From Micromonospora sp. NBC_01740 (lineage in GTDB: Bacteria > Actinomycetota > Actinomycetes > Mycobacteriales > Micromonosporaceae): a stretch of DNA of 64,000 nucleotides. The translations under genes and the position numbers were made by a program. How positions within the stretch are numbered: position 1 is the first letter of the stretch; every line of letters starts with the position of its first letter. This document shows positions 57,013-64,000 of this stretch, one piece after another. The notes beneath the pieces are model-generated. The model ran no database searches. It saw nothing but the letters and a program-made list of their open reading frames with translations, and was not told where the DNA came from. Where the stretch lies: assembly GCF_035920365.1 (NCBI RefSeq), contig NZ_CP109150.1, positions 5,456,001-5,520,000 of the forward strand, given 5' to 3'.

Positions 57013-57345
57013 ATGGAAGCCCTCTCGCTGACCCACCTCGCCGACGAGCAGCTCGCCGCCGCGCGGGAGGCCGACAGCGGACGCAGCGCACGTTCCCTGC
57101 ACGCTGGCCGGGACCGCCGCCTGCGGCAGACCCTGCTCGCCCTGCGCGGCGGTCGGTCCCTCGACGAGCACGACAGCCCGGGCGAGGCGACGCTACAGGT
57201 GCTCGTGGGGCGGGTGCGCCTGGTGGCCGGGGACGAGTCCTGGGAGGGCGACGCCGGCGACCTCGTGGTCATTCCGCCGCTGCGGCACGCGCTGCACGCC
57301 GTCACGGACGCCGCCGTCCTGCTCACCGTGACGCCCCGGCCGTGA
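57013..57345 (+). CDS. Small cupin domain protein
   Basis: This single-domain cupin of 110 residues has the second half-motif GDLVVIPPLRHALHAVTD and a first part with LDEHDSPGEATLQVLVGRV. A His-Glu-type metal site may be incomplete, with EH and H residues present. GAAGGGACGACC precedes the ATG. Its stop overlaps the start of the YwiC-like gene (GTGA), so the two are co-translated. The ligand is unknown. Confidence 0.85.
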   Translation: MEALSLTHLADEQLAAAREADSGRSARSLHAGRDRRLRQTLLALRGGRSLDEHDSPGEATLQVLVGRVRLVAGDESWEGDAGDLVVIPPLRHALHAVTDAAVLLTVTPRP

Positions 57346-58130
57346 GCACCGTCCCGGCCCGTCGTCACCGCCCGGCCGGGAGCCTCACCGTGGGCGCCCC
57401 CGGCCACGCTCCGGGCCGGGGCCGGTCACCGGGCTGGGTGCCGCCGCAGCACGGCGCGTGGGCGATGCTGCTGCTGCCCTTCCTGGCGGCGCTGACCGTC
57501 ACCGGCCCGCATCCGCTGCACCTTCCCCTGCTCGGGGCCGCGCTCGCCGGATACCCGCTGTCCTACTTCGGGTTGCAGGCGGTCAAGACCGGGCGGATCC
57601 GCCGGGTGCGCCCGCACCTCGTCGGGTACGGGCTCGCCACCGTCGCGCTCGGCACGCCGGTGCTGGTGGCTCGGCCCGCGACGCTCGCCTACGCCCCGAT
57701 CTTCGTGGCCCTCGCGGCCGTCAACGCCGGCTACGCACGCCGGCGCCGCGACCGGGCGTTCGTCAACGACCTCGCCTTCGTGGCGCAGTGCGGCCTGCTC
57801 GGTCTCGTCGTCGCCACGGTCGCCGGGGTGCCGTGGACCAACGTGGCCGGGGTGACGGTCGTGGCACTGGGCTACCTCGTCGGCACCGTCGTGCACGTCA
57901 AGACGATGATCCGGGAGCGGGACAGCGTCCGGTACCGGTGGGTGTCGTGGACGTACCACGCCGTCGTCGCGGTCGCCGGGGCGCTCTGGGCGCCGGTGCC
58001 GGTCGCCGTGGTCTTCGCGGTGCTGCTGGCCCGGGCGGTGCTGCTCGCCGGGCGTCGGGTCGCGCCGATGCGGGTGGGGCTGGTCGAGACGGCGTGCGCC
58101 CTGCTGGTGCTGGCGGCGGTGGCGCTCTGA
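57342..58130 (+). CDS. YwiC-like membrane protein
   Basis: This polytopic membrane protein of 262 residues matches the YwiC-like family: the N-terminal PPQHGAWAMLLLPFL signature and several hydrophobic segments (for example VGYGLATVALGTPVLVA). Bacillus ywiC lies near nitrate-respiration genes but has no defined function. The GTG start overlaps the cupin stop, tying the two genes together. Confidence 0.88.
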   Translation: MSTVPARRHRPAGSLTVGAPGHAPGRGRSPGWVPPQHGAWAMLLLPFLAALTVTGPHPLHLPLLGAALAGYPLSYFGLQAVKTGRIRRVRPHLVGYGLATVALGTPVLVARPATLAYAPIFVALAAVNAGYARRRRDRAFVNDLAFVAQCGLLGLVVATVAGVPWTNVAGVTVVALGYLVGTVVHVKTMIRERDSVRYRWVSWTYHAVVAVAGALWAPVPVAVVFAVLLARAVLLAGRRVAPMRVGLVETACALLVLAAVAL

Positions 58131-58301
58131 CCCCGGCGGGGGCGGGGCGCTGCCGGGCCACGTCGGCCCGCGTCGACGGGAGGGCTCCCAGAGGGCGGGA
58201 CGCACCGCGTCGGTTGGCTCACAAGCCGTTGCCTCCGGCAGCGCTCACCGACTAGAACCGGGGAACGTTCGACCGGACCGCCCGGCGACGGTGGCGAGGT
58301 G

Positions 58302-59036
58302 ATGGCCGTGGCTCTGATCTCCTACGACGACGCCGACTCAGCGGCCTTCGCCGCGACCCGGGAGCTGCCGCGCAGCGGCCTGGACCGGTGGCGGCACGCG
58401 GTGCAGCAACACCTTCGGCCGCGTACCGGCACCACGCTGCTCGACCTCGGGGCCGGCACCGGCGCCTGGGCCGCCGCCTTCACCGAGTGGTTCGGCGCCC
58501 GGGTGGTGGGGGTGGAGCCCGCCGGGGCGATGCGCTCCCGCGCCAGCCACCGACCGCTGCTCGCCGGCGACGCGGTCGCGCTGCCGCTGCGCGACTCCGT
58601 GGCGGACGGCGCGTGGCTGTCCACGATGGTGCACCACATCCCCGACCTCGACGCGGCGGCGCGGGAGCTGCGCCGGGTGCTCCGCCCGGGCGCGCCCGTG
58701 CTGATCCGCTCGCCGTTTCCCGGCCGGCACCAGCGGATCACGCTGTTCCGCTGGTTCCCGGAGGCGGTCCGCGTCCTCGAGACCTATCCGGACCTGGCGC
58801 GGGTGCGCTCCGCGTTCGCCACGGCCGGGTTCACCGTCAGCACCGTCGAGCCCGTCGCGCAGATCACGGCGGCGTCGCTGGCCGAGTGCGCCGCAGGCCT
58901 CGACCGCCGGGCCCACACCCCGCTCCAGTTGATCACCGACGAGGAGTACGCCGCGGGGCTGGCCCGGCTCCGGGCCGCGGCCGCCACGGCGACGGGCCCG
59001 GTCGTCGACCACCTCGACCTGCTGGTGCTGCGCTGA
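58302..59036 (+). CDS. Class I SAM-dependent methyltransferase
   Basis: This 244-residue methyltransferase has motif I in LLDLGAGTGAWAAAF, the acidic strand VVGVEPAG, and VHHIPDLDAAARELRRVLRPGA as the Methyltransf_11 core. The start is uncertain: GTG at 58299, ATG at 58302 and GTG at 58308 are all possible, the last having the best spacing to GCGAGG. It converges with the MerR gene 1 nt apart. The substrate is unknown. Confidence 0.85.
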   Translation: MAVALISYDDADSAAFAATRELPRSGLDRWRHAVQQHLRPRTGTTLLDLGAGTGAWAAAFTEWFGARVVGVEPAGAMRSRASHRPLLAGDAVALPLRDSVADGAWLSTMVHHIPDLDAAARELRRVLRPGAPVLIRSPFPGRHQRITLFRWFPEAVRVLETYPDLARVRSAFATAGFTVSTVEPVAQITAASLAECAAGLDRRAHTPLQLITDEEYAAGLARLRAAAATATGPVVDHLDLLVLR

Positions 59037-59037
59037 G

Positions 59038-59778
59038 TCACCCGGGCAGCGCCGGGTCGCGGTGGCGCAGGTAGTCGTAGAGCGCGGCCGAGGCGTGCAG
59101 CCGCCGCAGGCTGCGCCGGTGCAGTTCCTGCTCCCGCTTGGCCAGCTCCGCGTGGACCCGCTGGGCACTGCCGGTGGTACGCATCTCGCCGAGCACGGCC
59201 GCGACGATGTCGAACGGGTACGCGCCCCGGCGCAGCAGCGCCACGACCTGCGCGGCGCGCAGCTCGGCCGCGTCGTACACCCGGTAACCGGTGCCGCGCT
59301 CGCGGACCGGCCGGAGCAGGCCGCGCTGCTCCCACAGCCGTAGCTGCGAGGTGCGGACGCCGACCAGGTCGGCGACCTCGCCGATGCGGGCCCCGCGCCG
59401 GGGCGCCGGCAGGACGGCGGCCGGGCTGGTCACCACGGTCTCGAACGCGCCGAGCACCCGCCGGATGTCGGCCCGCTCCCGGTCCAGCTCGGCGTGGCCG
59501 GCGTCGAGCGCCGCCAGCGCCGCCGCCAGGTCGCCCCGGTGCACCGCGACCATGACCTCCCGGGTACGCGCCCAGCCGTGCCCCTCGGCCATCCGCCGGA
59601 CCACCGCCAGCGCCCGCACGTGGTCGACGGTGAAGACGCGGTAGCCGGCGGGGGTGCGCTCGACCGGCGGCAGCACGCCGAGGTCGACGTAGTTGCGCAC
59701 CTGCTGGACGGAGATGCCCGCGGTCGCCGCGACCTCCGCCCCCCGCCACCGTCCGGCCCGTCGTCCCGCATCCACCAC
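59038..59778 (-). CDS. MerR family regulator with two HTH domains
   Basis: This 246-residue regulator has two MerR-type winged HTH segments: residues about 13-58 (AATAGISVQQVRNYVDLGVL, GYRVF) and about 128-175 (RIGEVADLVGVRTSQLRLWE, GYRVYD). A coiled region separates them, and a second helical part closes the protein. MerR proteins normally have one HTH and dimerise. The GTG has a TAGGGT box 6 nt upstream, suggesting a leaderless mRNA. It is divergent from the UvrA-like resistance gene, its probable target. Confidence 0.85.
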   Translation of the reverse strand: MVDAGRRAGRWRGAEVAATAGISVQQVRNYVDLGVLPPVERTPAGYRVFTVDHVRALAVVRRMAEGHGWARTREVMVAVHRGDLAAALAALDAGHAELDRERADIRRVLGAFETVVTSPAAVLPAPRRGARIGEVADLVGVRTSQLRLWEQRGLLRPVRERGTGYRVYDAAELRAAQVVALLRRGAYPFDIVAAVLGEMRTTGSAQRVHAELAKREQELHRRSLRRLHASAALYDYLRHRDPALPG

Positions 59779-59793
59779 CGGGCCACCCTACCG

Positions 59794-59813
59794 GTCTACA
59801 CGTAGTTTGAGAC
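59794..59813. promoter_or_regulatory. Candidate MerR operator
   Basis: GTCTACACGTAGTTTGAGAC is an imperfect dyad with GTCT/AGAC ends and an inner CTACACGTAG near-palindrome. It lies just upstream of the TAGGGT box of the MerR gene, within its promoter spacer, as expected for MerR autoregulation. Confidence 0.45.
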
Positions 59814-59955
59814 TTCCCCGCCCGCTCCGGGCCGTTGGCGCCGCAGAGGGAGATGAAACCCTCCACGGGAGGTTGAATGAGACGATTGAAGGCGGCCTGG
59901 CCCCCGTAGATGTACCCCGGGCGGGACCCCGCCCACGATCTCGCGAAGGGTTCGC

Positions 59956-62229
59956 ATGCAGCAGCCAGCACGGTCCGCCGCCGACAGTCACGACATGATC
60001 GAGGTGCGCGGCGCCCGGGAGAACAACCTCGCCTCCGTCTCGGTGGACATCCCCAAGCGCCGGCTGACCGTCTTCACCGGGGTCTCCGGCTCCGGGAAGT
60101 CGTCCCTGGTCTTCGGGACCATCGCCGCCGAGTCGCAGCGCCTGATCAACGAGACCTACAGCGCCTTCCTCCAGTCGTTCATGCCGAATGTGAGCCGCCC
60201 CGACGTCGACTCGCTGCGCAACCTCAGCGCGGCCATCGTCGTCGACCAGGAGCGGATGGGCGCCAACTCGCGTTCCACCGTCGGCACCGCCACCGACGCG
60301 TACGCGATGCTGCGCATCGTCTTCAGCCGGCTCGGCACCCCGCACGTGGGCGGGGCCGGCGCGTTCAGCTTCAACCTCGCCGAGGGCATGTGCCCGGCGT
60401 GTGAGGGCCTCGGGCGGGTCTCCGACCTCGACGTCGACGAACTCGTCGACGTGGAGCGCTCGCTCAACGACGGCGCGATCAAGGTGCCCAACTTCGCCGT
60501 CGACTCGTGGTACTGGCAGACCATCGTCCACTCCGGGCTGTTCGACCCCGACACGAAGCTCCAGGACTACACGCCGCAGCAGTGGCAGGACTTCCTCCAC
60601 AAGCCGTCCACGAAGATCAAGGTGGGCAGCAACAACTGGACGTACGAGGGCCTGGCGGTCAAGGTGCGCCGGCTCTACCTGGCCAAGGACCGCGAGTCGA
60701 TGCAGGCGCACATCCGGGCGTTCGTCGACCGGGCGGTCACCTTCACCACCTGCGCCGACTGCGGCGGGGCCCGGCTCAACAGGGCGGCACTCTCGTCCCG
60801 GATCGACGGGCGCAACATCGCCGAGTGCTCGGCGATGCAGATCAGCGACCTGGCCGGGTTCGTCCGCGGCATCGACGACCCGTCGGTCGCCCCGCTGACC
60901 GGCAACCTGCGCGACCTGCTCGACTCGCTGGTAGAGATCGGCCTGGGCTACCTCAGCCTGGACCGCGAGTCCGCCACCCTCTCCGGCGGCGAGGCCCAGC
61001 GGGTGAAGATGGTCCGGCACCTCGGCTCCAGCCTCTCCGACGTCACGTACGTCTTCGACGAACCGACGGTCGGCCTGCACCCGCACGACATCGCCCGGAT
61101 GAACGACCTGCTGCTGCGCCTGCGCGACAAGGGCAACACGGTGCTGGTCGTCGAGCACAAGCCCGAGACGATCGCCATCGCCGACCACGTGGTCGACCTC
61201 GGGCCCGGGGCCGGCACGGCCGGCGGCCGGATCTGCTTCACCGGCGACGTCGCCGGCCTGCGCCGCTCCGACACCCTCACCGGCCGGCACCTCGACCACC
61301 GGGTACGCCTGCGCGAGCACGTACGCCGGCCGTCCGGCCAGCTGTCGATCCGCAACGCCGACCTGCACAACCTGCGCGACGTCGACGTCGACATCCCGCT
61401 CGGGGTGCTGACCGTGGTGACCGGGGTGGCCGGCTCCGGCAAGAGCTCACTGATCCACGGCTCGCTGCACCGCCGCGACGGCGTGGTGGTCGTCGACCAG
61501 TCGCCGATCCGGGGTTCCCGGCGCAGCAACCCGGCCACCTACACCGGCCTGCTGGACCCGATCCGCGCCGCCTTCGCCAAGGCCAACGGGGTCAAGGCCG
61601 CGCTGTTCAGCGCCAACTCCGAAGGCGCCTGCCCCACCTGCAAGGGCATCGGCCTGGTCTACACCGACTTGGCGATGATGGCCGGCGTCGCCTCGGTCTG
61701 CGAGCGGTGCGAGGGGCGGCGCTTCACCGACGAGGTGCTCACCTACCGCCTGCGCGGGAAGAACATCAGCGAGGTGCTCGCGATGCCGGCCACGGAGGCC
61801 CGCGACTTCTTCCCCGGCGGGCCCGCCCGGGCGATCCTCGACCGGCTGGTCGACGTCGGGCTCGGCTACCTCACCCTCGGCCAGCCGCTCAACACGCTCT
61901 CCGGGGGCGAGCGGCAGCGGCTCAAGCTGGCCATCCGCATGGCCGACAGCGGGAGCACGTACGTCCTGGACGAGCCGACCACCGGCCTGCACCTGGCCGA
62001 CGTGGACCAACTGCTCGCCCTGCTGGACCGGCTGGTCGACGCCGGCAACACCGTCGTCGTCATCGAGCACCATCAGGCGGTCATGGCGCACGCCGACTGG
62101 CTGATCGACCTCGGTCCGGGGGCGGGACACGACGGCGGCCGGATCGTCTTCACCGGTACGCCGGCCGACCTGGTCGCCCACGCCGACACGCTGACCGCCC
62201 GTCACCTGCGCGAGTACGTGGGCCGCTGA
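59956..62229 (+). CDS. UvrA-like ABC ATPase (drug-resistance/DrrC-like)
   Basis: This soluble protein of 757 residues resembles UvrA but is shorter than the approximately 950-residue repair enzyme. Walker A motifs are GVSGSGKSS and GVAGSGKSS, signatures are LSGGEAQR and LSGGERQR, and several CxxC zinc pairs remain ([28 protein letters not shown]). The UvrB-interaction insert of repair UvrA appears to be missing. Related short UvrA-like proteins such as DrrC protect producers from DNA-binding drugs. GCGAAGGG precedes the ATG. It is divergent from the double-HTH MerR gene. Confidence 0.88.
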   Translation: MQQPARSAADSHDMIEVRGARENNLASVSVDIPKRRLTVFTGVSGSGKSSLVFGTIAAESQRLINETYSAFLQSFMPNVSRPDVDSLRNLSAAIVVDQERMGANSRSTVGTATDAYAMLRIVFSRLGTPHVGGAGAFSFNLAEGMCPACEGLGRVSDLDVDELVDVERSLNDGAIKVPNFAVDSWYWQTIVHSGLFDPDTKLQDYTPQQWQDFLHKPSTKIKVGSNNWTYEGLAVKVRRLYLAKDRESMQAHIRAFVDRAVTFTTCADCGGARLNRAALSSRIDGRNIAECSAMQISDLAGFVRGIDDPSVAPLTGNLRDLLDSLVEIGLGYLSLDRESATLSGGEAQRVKMVRHLGSSLSDVTYVFDEPTVGLHPHDIARMNDLLLRLRDKGNTVLVVEHKPETIAIADHVVDLGPGAGTAGGRICFTGDVAGLRRSDTLTGRHLDHRVRLREHVRRPSGQLSIRNADLHNLRDVDVDIPLGVLTVVTGVAGSGKSSLIHGSLHRRDGVVVVDQSPIRGSRRSNPATYTGLLDPIRAAFAKANGVKAALFSANSEGACPTCKGIGLVYTDLAMMAGVASVCERCEGRRFTDEVLTYRLRGKNISEVLAMPATEARDFFPGGPARAILDRLVDVGLGYLTLGQPLNTLSGGERQRLKLAIRMADSGSTYVLDEPTTGLHLADVDQLLALLDRLVDAGNTVVVIEHHQAVMAHADWLIDLGPGAGHDGGRIVFTGTPADLVAHADTLTARHLREYVGR

Positions 62230-62279
62230 GCCCTTGGCCCGACGAGGGCGACCCTTCTGACGCCGCACCGGGCCGGTCA

Positions 62280-62326
62280 CGCCCGGCCCCGGATCGCATC
62301 GCTCTCCGGCCCGGATCGCATCGCCC
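62280..62326 (+). repeat. Short direct repeat
   Basis: The block CCCGGATCGCATCGCTCTC, and its variant ending CGCCCTC, occur twice (from about 62286 and 62310) with a 24-nt period in the gap after the UvrA-like gene. No stem can be drawn. Its role is unknown. Confidence 0.5.
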
Positions 62327-62395
62327 TCGGCCGCCCGGGTCCGCATCCCCCGGTTGCCTGGCCAGGGGCGGTGCCCGGGGGCGCCCGCCGGGCGG

Positions 62396-62644
62396 TCAGC
62401 GTCCCGACACGGGGACCGCCCGGGCGGACGGCGCCGCCAGCCGGCGCGCCCAACGCCGTAACGGCGACACCGACGCCGCGACCGGAGTGAGCAGCCCGAC
62501 GATGATCAGCAGGGCGTCGAGGAAGAGTGTGGCGAGTACGACGAGAACGGCCAGCGACGCCACGGTGCGGGCGGTCACCGACGCCGGGCGGGCCGGCGCC
62601 CGGTGGGCGCCGTGGTGGCGGACGGGGATGCGGGATGGAGCCAT
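62396..62644 (-). CDS. Small membrane protein of unknown function
   Basis: This 82-residue protein has a basic N terminus (MAPSRIPVRHHGAHR), one long hydrophobic segment (about residues 26-48, SLAVLVVLATLFLDALLIIV) and an Arg-rich C terminus. The RBS before the ATG is weak (AGG at -6). It is not recognised. The small size, basic tails and single helix fit many actinomycete membrane peptides of unknown role. Confidence 0.5.
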   Translation of the reverse strand: MAPSRIPVRHHGAHRAPARPASVTARTVASLAVLVVLATLFLDALLIIVGLLTPVAASVSPLRRWARRLAAPSARAVPVSGR

Positions 62645-62797
62645 GGTGCCTGGTACCTGCCTCGGAAATCGGGGTGCGGCGCCACTCATACCCCTCGTGA
62701 GCTGCACAAACACGTCCGATGACAAGCACCACAGCCCGCCGCGCCCGACTGCCCCGTCGAAGGTAGTCGCCGCTGCGGTGCCCCCGGTGCGGTGCCC

Positions 62798-62876
62798 GGC
62801 TCGGGCGCGGCGCGATGCCGGCCAGGTGCGCGGCTCGACGCAGGGTGCGCGGCTCGGGCGCGGTGCGATGCCGGCC
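62798..62876 (+). repeat. 26-bp direct repeat in a GC-rich gap
   Basis: GGCTCGGGCGCGG(C/T)GCGATGCCGGCC occurs at 62798-62823 and again at 62851-62876, a 53-nt period. It sits 3' of the phosphatase gene in a 264-bp gap with no gene. It looks like slippage-prone low-complexity sequence. Confidence 0.6.
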
Positions 62877-62908
62877 GGGCGCGCGGGTCGGGGCAGGCGC
62901 GCGGTGCG

Positions 62909-63328
62909 TCAGGTGAGGCGGCGCAGCCAGCGACGCTGCCAGGGCGTCTCCACGGCCCGCGGGCGGTAGGTGGCGCGCACCCAGTCCACCGCCTGCTCGG
63001 GCGGCAGCCCGTCGAGGATCGCCAGCGCCGCCAGCGCGGTGCCCGTACGCCCGGTGGCGCCCCGGCAGGCCACCTCGACGCGTTCGCCGCCGTGGGCGCG
63101 GCGCAGCGCCTCGGTCAGCGCGTCGACCGCGTCCGCCCGGTCGACCGGCACCCAGAAGTCGGGCCACCGGATCCGCCGGTGCGGCCAGGCGGGCACCGGC
63201 CCGGGGGCCAGCAGCAGGGCGAAGTCGGCGGGCGACGCCGCGTCGGCGATCCGTCGCCCCCGTACCCGCGTCCCACTCGGCAGTACGACGACCCCCACCT
63301 GCTCGCCCCACACCCGTACGTCACTCAT
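62909..63328 (-). CDS. Dual-specificity/tyrosine phosphatase-like protein
   Basis: This is a 139-residue cytosolic protein with a C(x)5R phosphatase loop: VAC-RGATGR-TGTALAALAIL. The usual His before the Cys is Ala here. An Asp general acid may lie in WPDFWVPVDRADAVD. Such small enzymes dephosphorylate tyrosine or other phosphoesters. It is encoded alone and separated from the next gene by a palindromic repeat element. Confidence 0.8.
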   Translation of the reverse strand: MSDVRVWGEQVGVVVLPSGTRVRGRRIADAASPADFALLLAPGPVPAWPHRRIRWPDFWVPVDRADAVDALTEALRRAHGGERVEVACRGATGRTGTALAALAILDGLPPEQAVDWVRATYRPRAVETPWQRRWLRRLT

Positions 63329-63382
63329 CCCCCCATCCTCACGTCCACCCCCCTCCCCCGCCGCCCCGCCTCGCCCCCCATC

Positions 63383-63453
63383 CCGCTGTTGATCATGAAG
63401 TTATCGACCGATTCGATCTCCAAAAGCGGCAACAACTTCATGATCAACGGCGG
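63383..63453. repeat. Long-arm palindromic element (REP-like)
   Basis: GTTGATCATGAAGTT (63388-63402) and AACTTCATGATCAAC (63434-63448) are perfect 15-bp inverted repeats around a 31-nt spacer. The arms extend by CCGC/GCGG with one mismatch. The element is AT-rich against its surroundings. Similar TTGATCATGAAGTT elements are familiar to me from Micromonosporaceae intergenic DNA, which I cannot verify here. It can also terminate transcription from the gene at the window edge. Confidence 0.7.
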
Positions 63454-63482
63454 ATGGCGGGAAGAGGGGGCGCGTGGGTGGG

Positions 63483-64000
63483 TCAGGGTGGGGGTGGGGT
63501 TTTTGGGCGGGCGCGGAGGTGGGCGCGTTCGCCCTGCCTGCCGAAGAGGCTGAGGAACTCGACCGGCTCGGCGTCGGCCGACCCGAACCAGTGCGGTACG
63601 CGGGTGTCGAACTCCGCCGCCTCCCCCGGCGTGAGCACGAGGTCCTGGTCGCCGAGGACGACCCGCAGCCGACCGTTGAGGACGTAGAGCCACTCGTAGC
63701 CCTCGTGGGTCTGCGGATCGGGCTCCGCCCTGCGACCGCCGCCCGGGATCACCAGCTTGTACGCCTGGATGCCGCCGGGCCGGCGGGTCAGGGGCAGCAT
63801 GGTCATCCCGTGGCGGGTGACCGGGCGCAGGTGGACGCGCGGGTCGCCGGTGGACGGGGCGTCGACGAGTTCGTCGAGTGTGACGCCGTGCGCCCTGGCC
63901 AGCGGGAGGAGCAGTTCGAGAGTGGGCCGGCGGGAACCGGACTCCAGCCGGGAGAGCGTGCTCACCGAGATGCCGGTCGCCACCGACAGGTCGGCCAGGG
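63483..64000 (-). CDS. XRE-cupin transcriptional regulator (partial at window edge)
   Basis: Only the C-terminal 172 or so codons lie in the window; the reading frame runs off the end, so the true start is beyond 64000. The visible part has the end of an XRE helix-turn-helix (LADLSVATGISVSTLSRLESG) and then a cupin_2 domain with YEWLYVLNGRLRVVLGD and GEAAEFDTRVPHWFG. Proteins of this layout bind a small ligand in the cupin and regulate nearby genes. The ligand is not known. Confidence 0.85.
   Translation of the reverse strand, partial: LADLSVATGISVSTLSRLESGSRRPTLELLLPLARAHGVTLDELVDAPSTGDPRVHLRPVTRHGMTMLPLTRRPGGIQAYKLVIPGGGRRAEPDPQTHEGYEWLYVLNGRLRVVLGDQDLVLTPGEAAEFDTRVPHWFGSADAEPVEFLSLFGRQGERAHLRARPKTPPPP

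Overview
This window looks like chromosomal DNA from a high-GC filamentous actinomycete, most likely Micromonospora or a close relative in the Micromonosporaceae. The support is: very high GC with strong third-position GC bias; many GTG starts and 4-nt GTGA/ATGA overlaps; several probable leaderless genes with a TAnnnT box 6-8 nt before the start; and actinomycete families (a CvnA-type kinase with a roadblock protein, a small XRE regulator of Scr1 type, snapalysin, GH46 chitosanase, YwiC-like protein, TY-Chap protein). The genus is my inference. I saw no tRNA, rRNA, CRISPR array, IS element or prophage.

Region 1 (1-11.8 kb) is a sugar-utilisation locus. A LacI regulator leads a tightly packed operon: FAD oxidoreductase, lipoprotein binding protein, two permeases, ROK kinase and NanE-type epimerase. 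A second, paralogous LacI regulator follows, divergent from a large secreted beta-helix/CBM32 protein. Two near-identical 18-bp palindromes lie between these divergent genes, and a related palindrome precedes the first regulator. The ROK plus NanE pair points to an N-acetylmannosamine-type amino sugar.

Region 2 (11.8-22 kb, minus strand) holds a diacylglycerol-kinase-like gene, then an eight-gene operon: a CvnA-like sensor kinase, a roadblock protein, a complete branched-chain-amino-acid-type importer (binding protein, LivH, LivM, LivG, LivF) and a methyltransferase. The kinase has Asn where its family normally has the His of the LDHLATR motif. An XRE regulator lies upstream.

Region 3 (22-31 kb) carries a cytochrome P450, htpG with a strong terminator, a small membrane protein, a TY-Chap/TPR protein and a 980-residue hybrid kinase ending in an RsbW-like ATPase.

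Region 4 (31-36 kb) is a secretome cluster: a C39-like secreted protein behind an array of approximately 80-bp repeats, a Pro-rich membrane protein, a fused snapalysin/trypsin-like protease, a membrane protein and a ricin-lectin chitosanase.

Region 5 (36-46 kb) holds an ABC-F ATPase with a leader ORF, an SRPBCC-membrane-CBM2-like fusion, rtcB with a small ORF and terminator in front, an HTH/DUF4180 pair, a spore-photoproduct-lyase-like radical SAM protein, an esterase, a DinB-like protein and a glutaryl-CoA-dehydrogenase-like enzyme.

Region 6 (45.7-54.3 kb) is a plant-polysaccharide locus: binding protein, two permeases, GH3 glycosidase and acetyl-xylan-esterase-like enzyme, divergent from a LacI regulator. 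A VanX-type dipeptidase follows; its stop codon lies in an 18-bp tandem repeat.

Region 7 (54.3-64 kb) has a secreted cyclophilin, a D,D-carboxypeptidase, a cupin/YwiC pair, a methyltransferase, a double-HTH MerR regulator divergent from a UvrA-like resistance ATPase, a small membrane protein, a Cys phosphatase, a palindromic repeat element and a truncated XRE-cupin regulator at the window edge.
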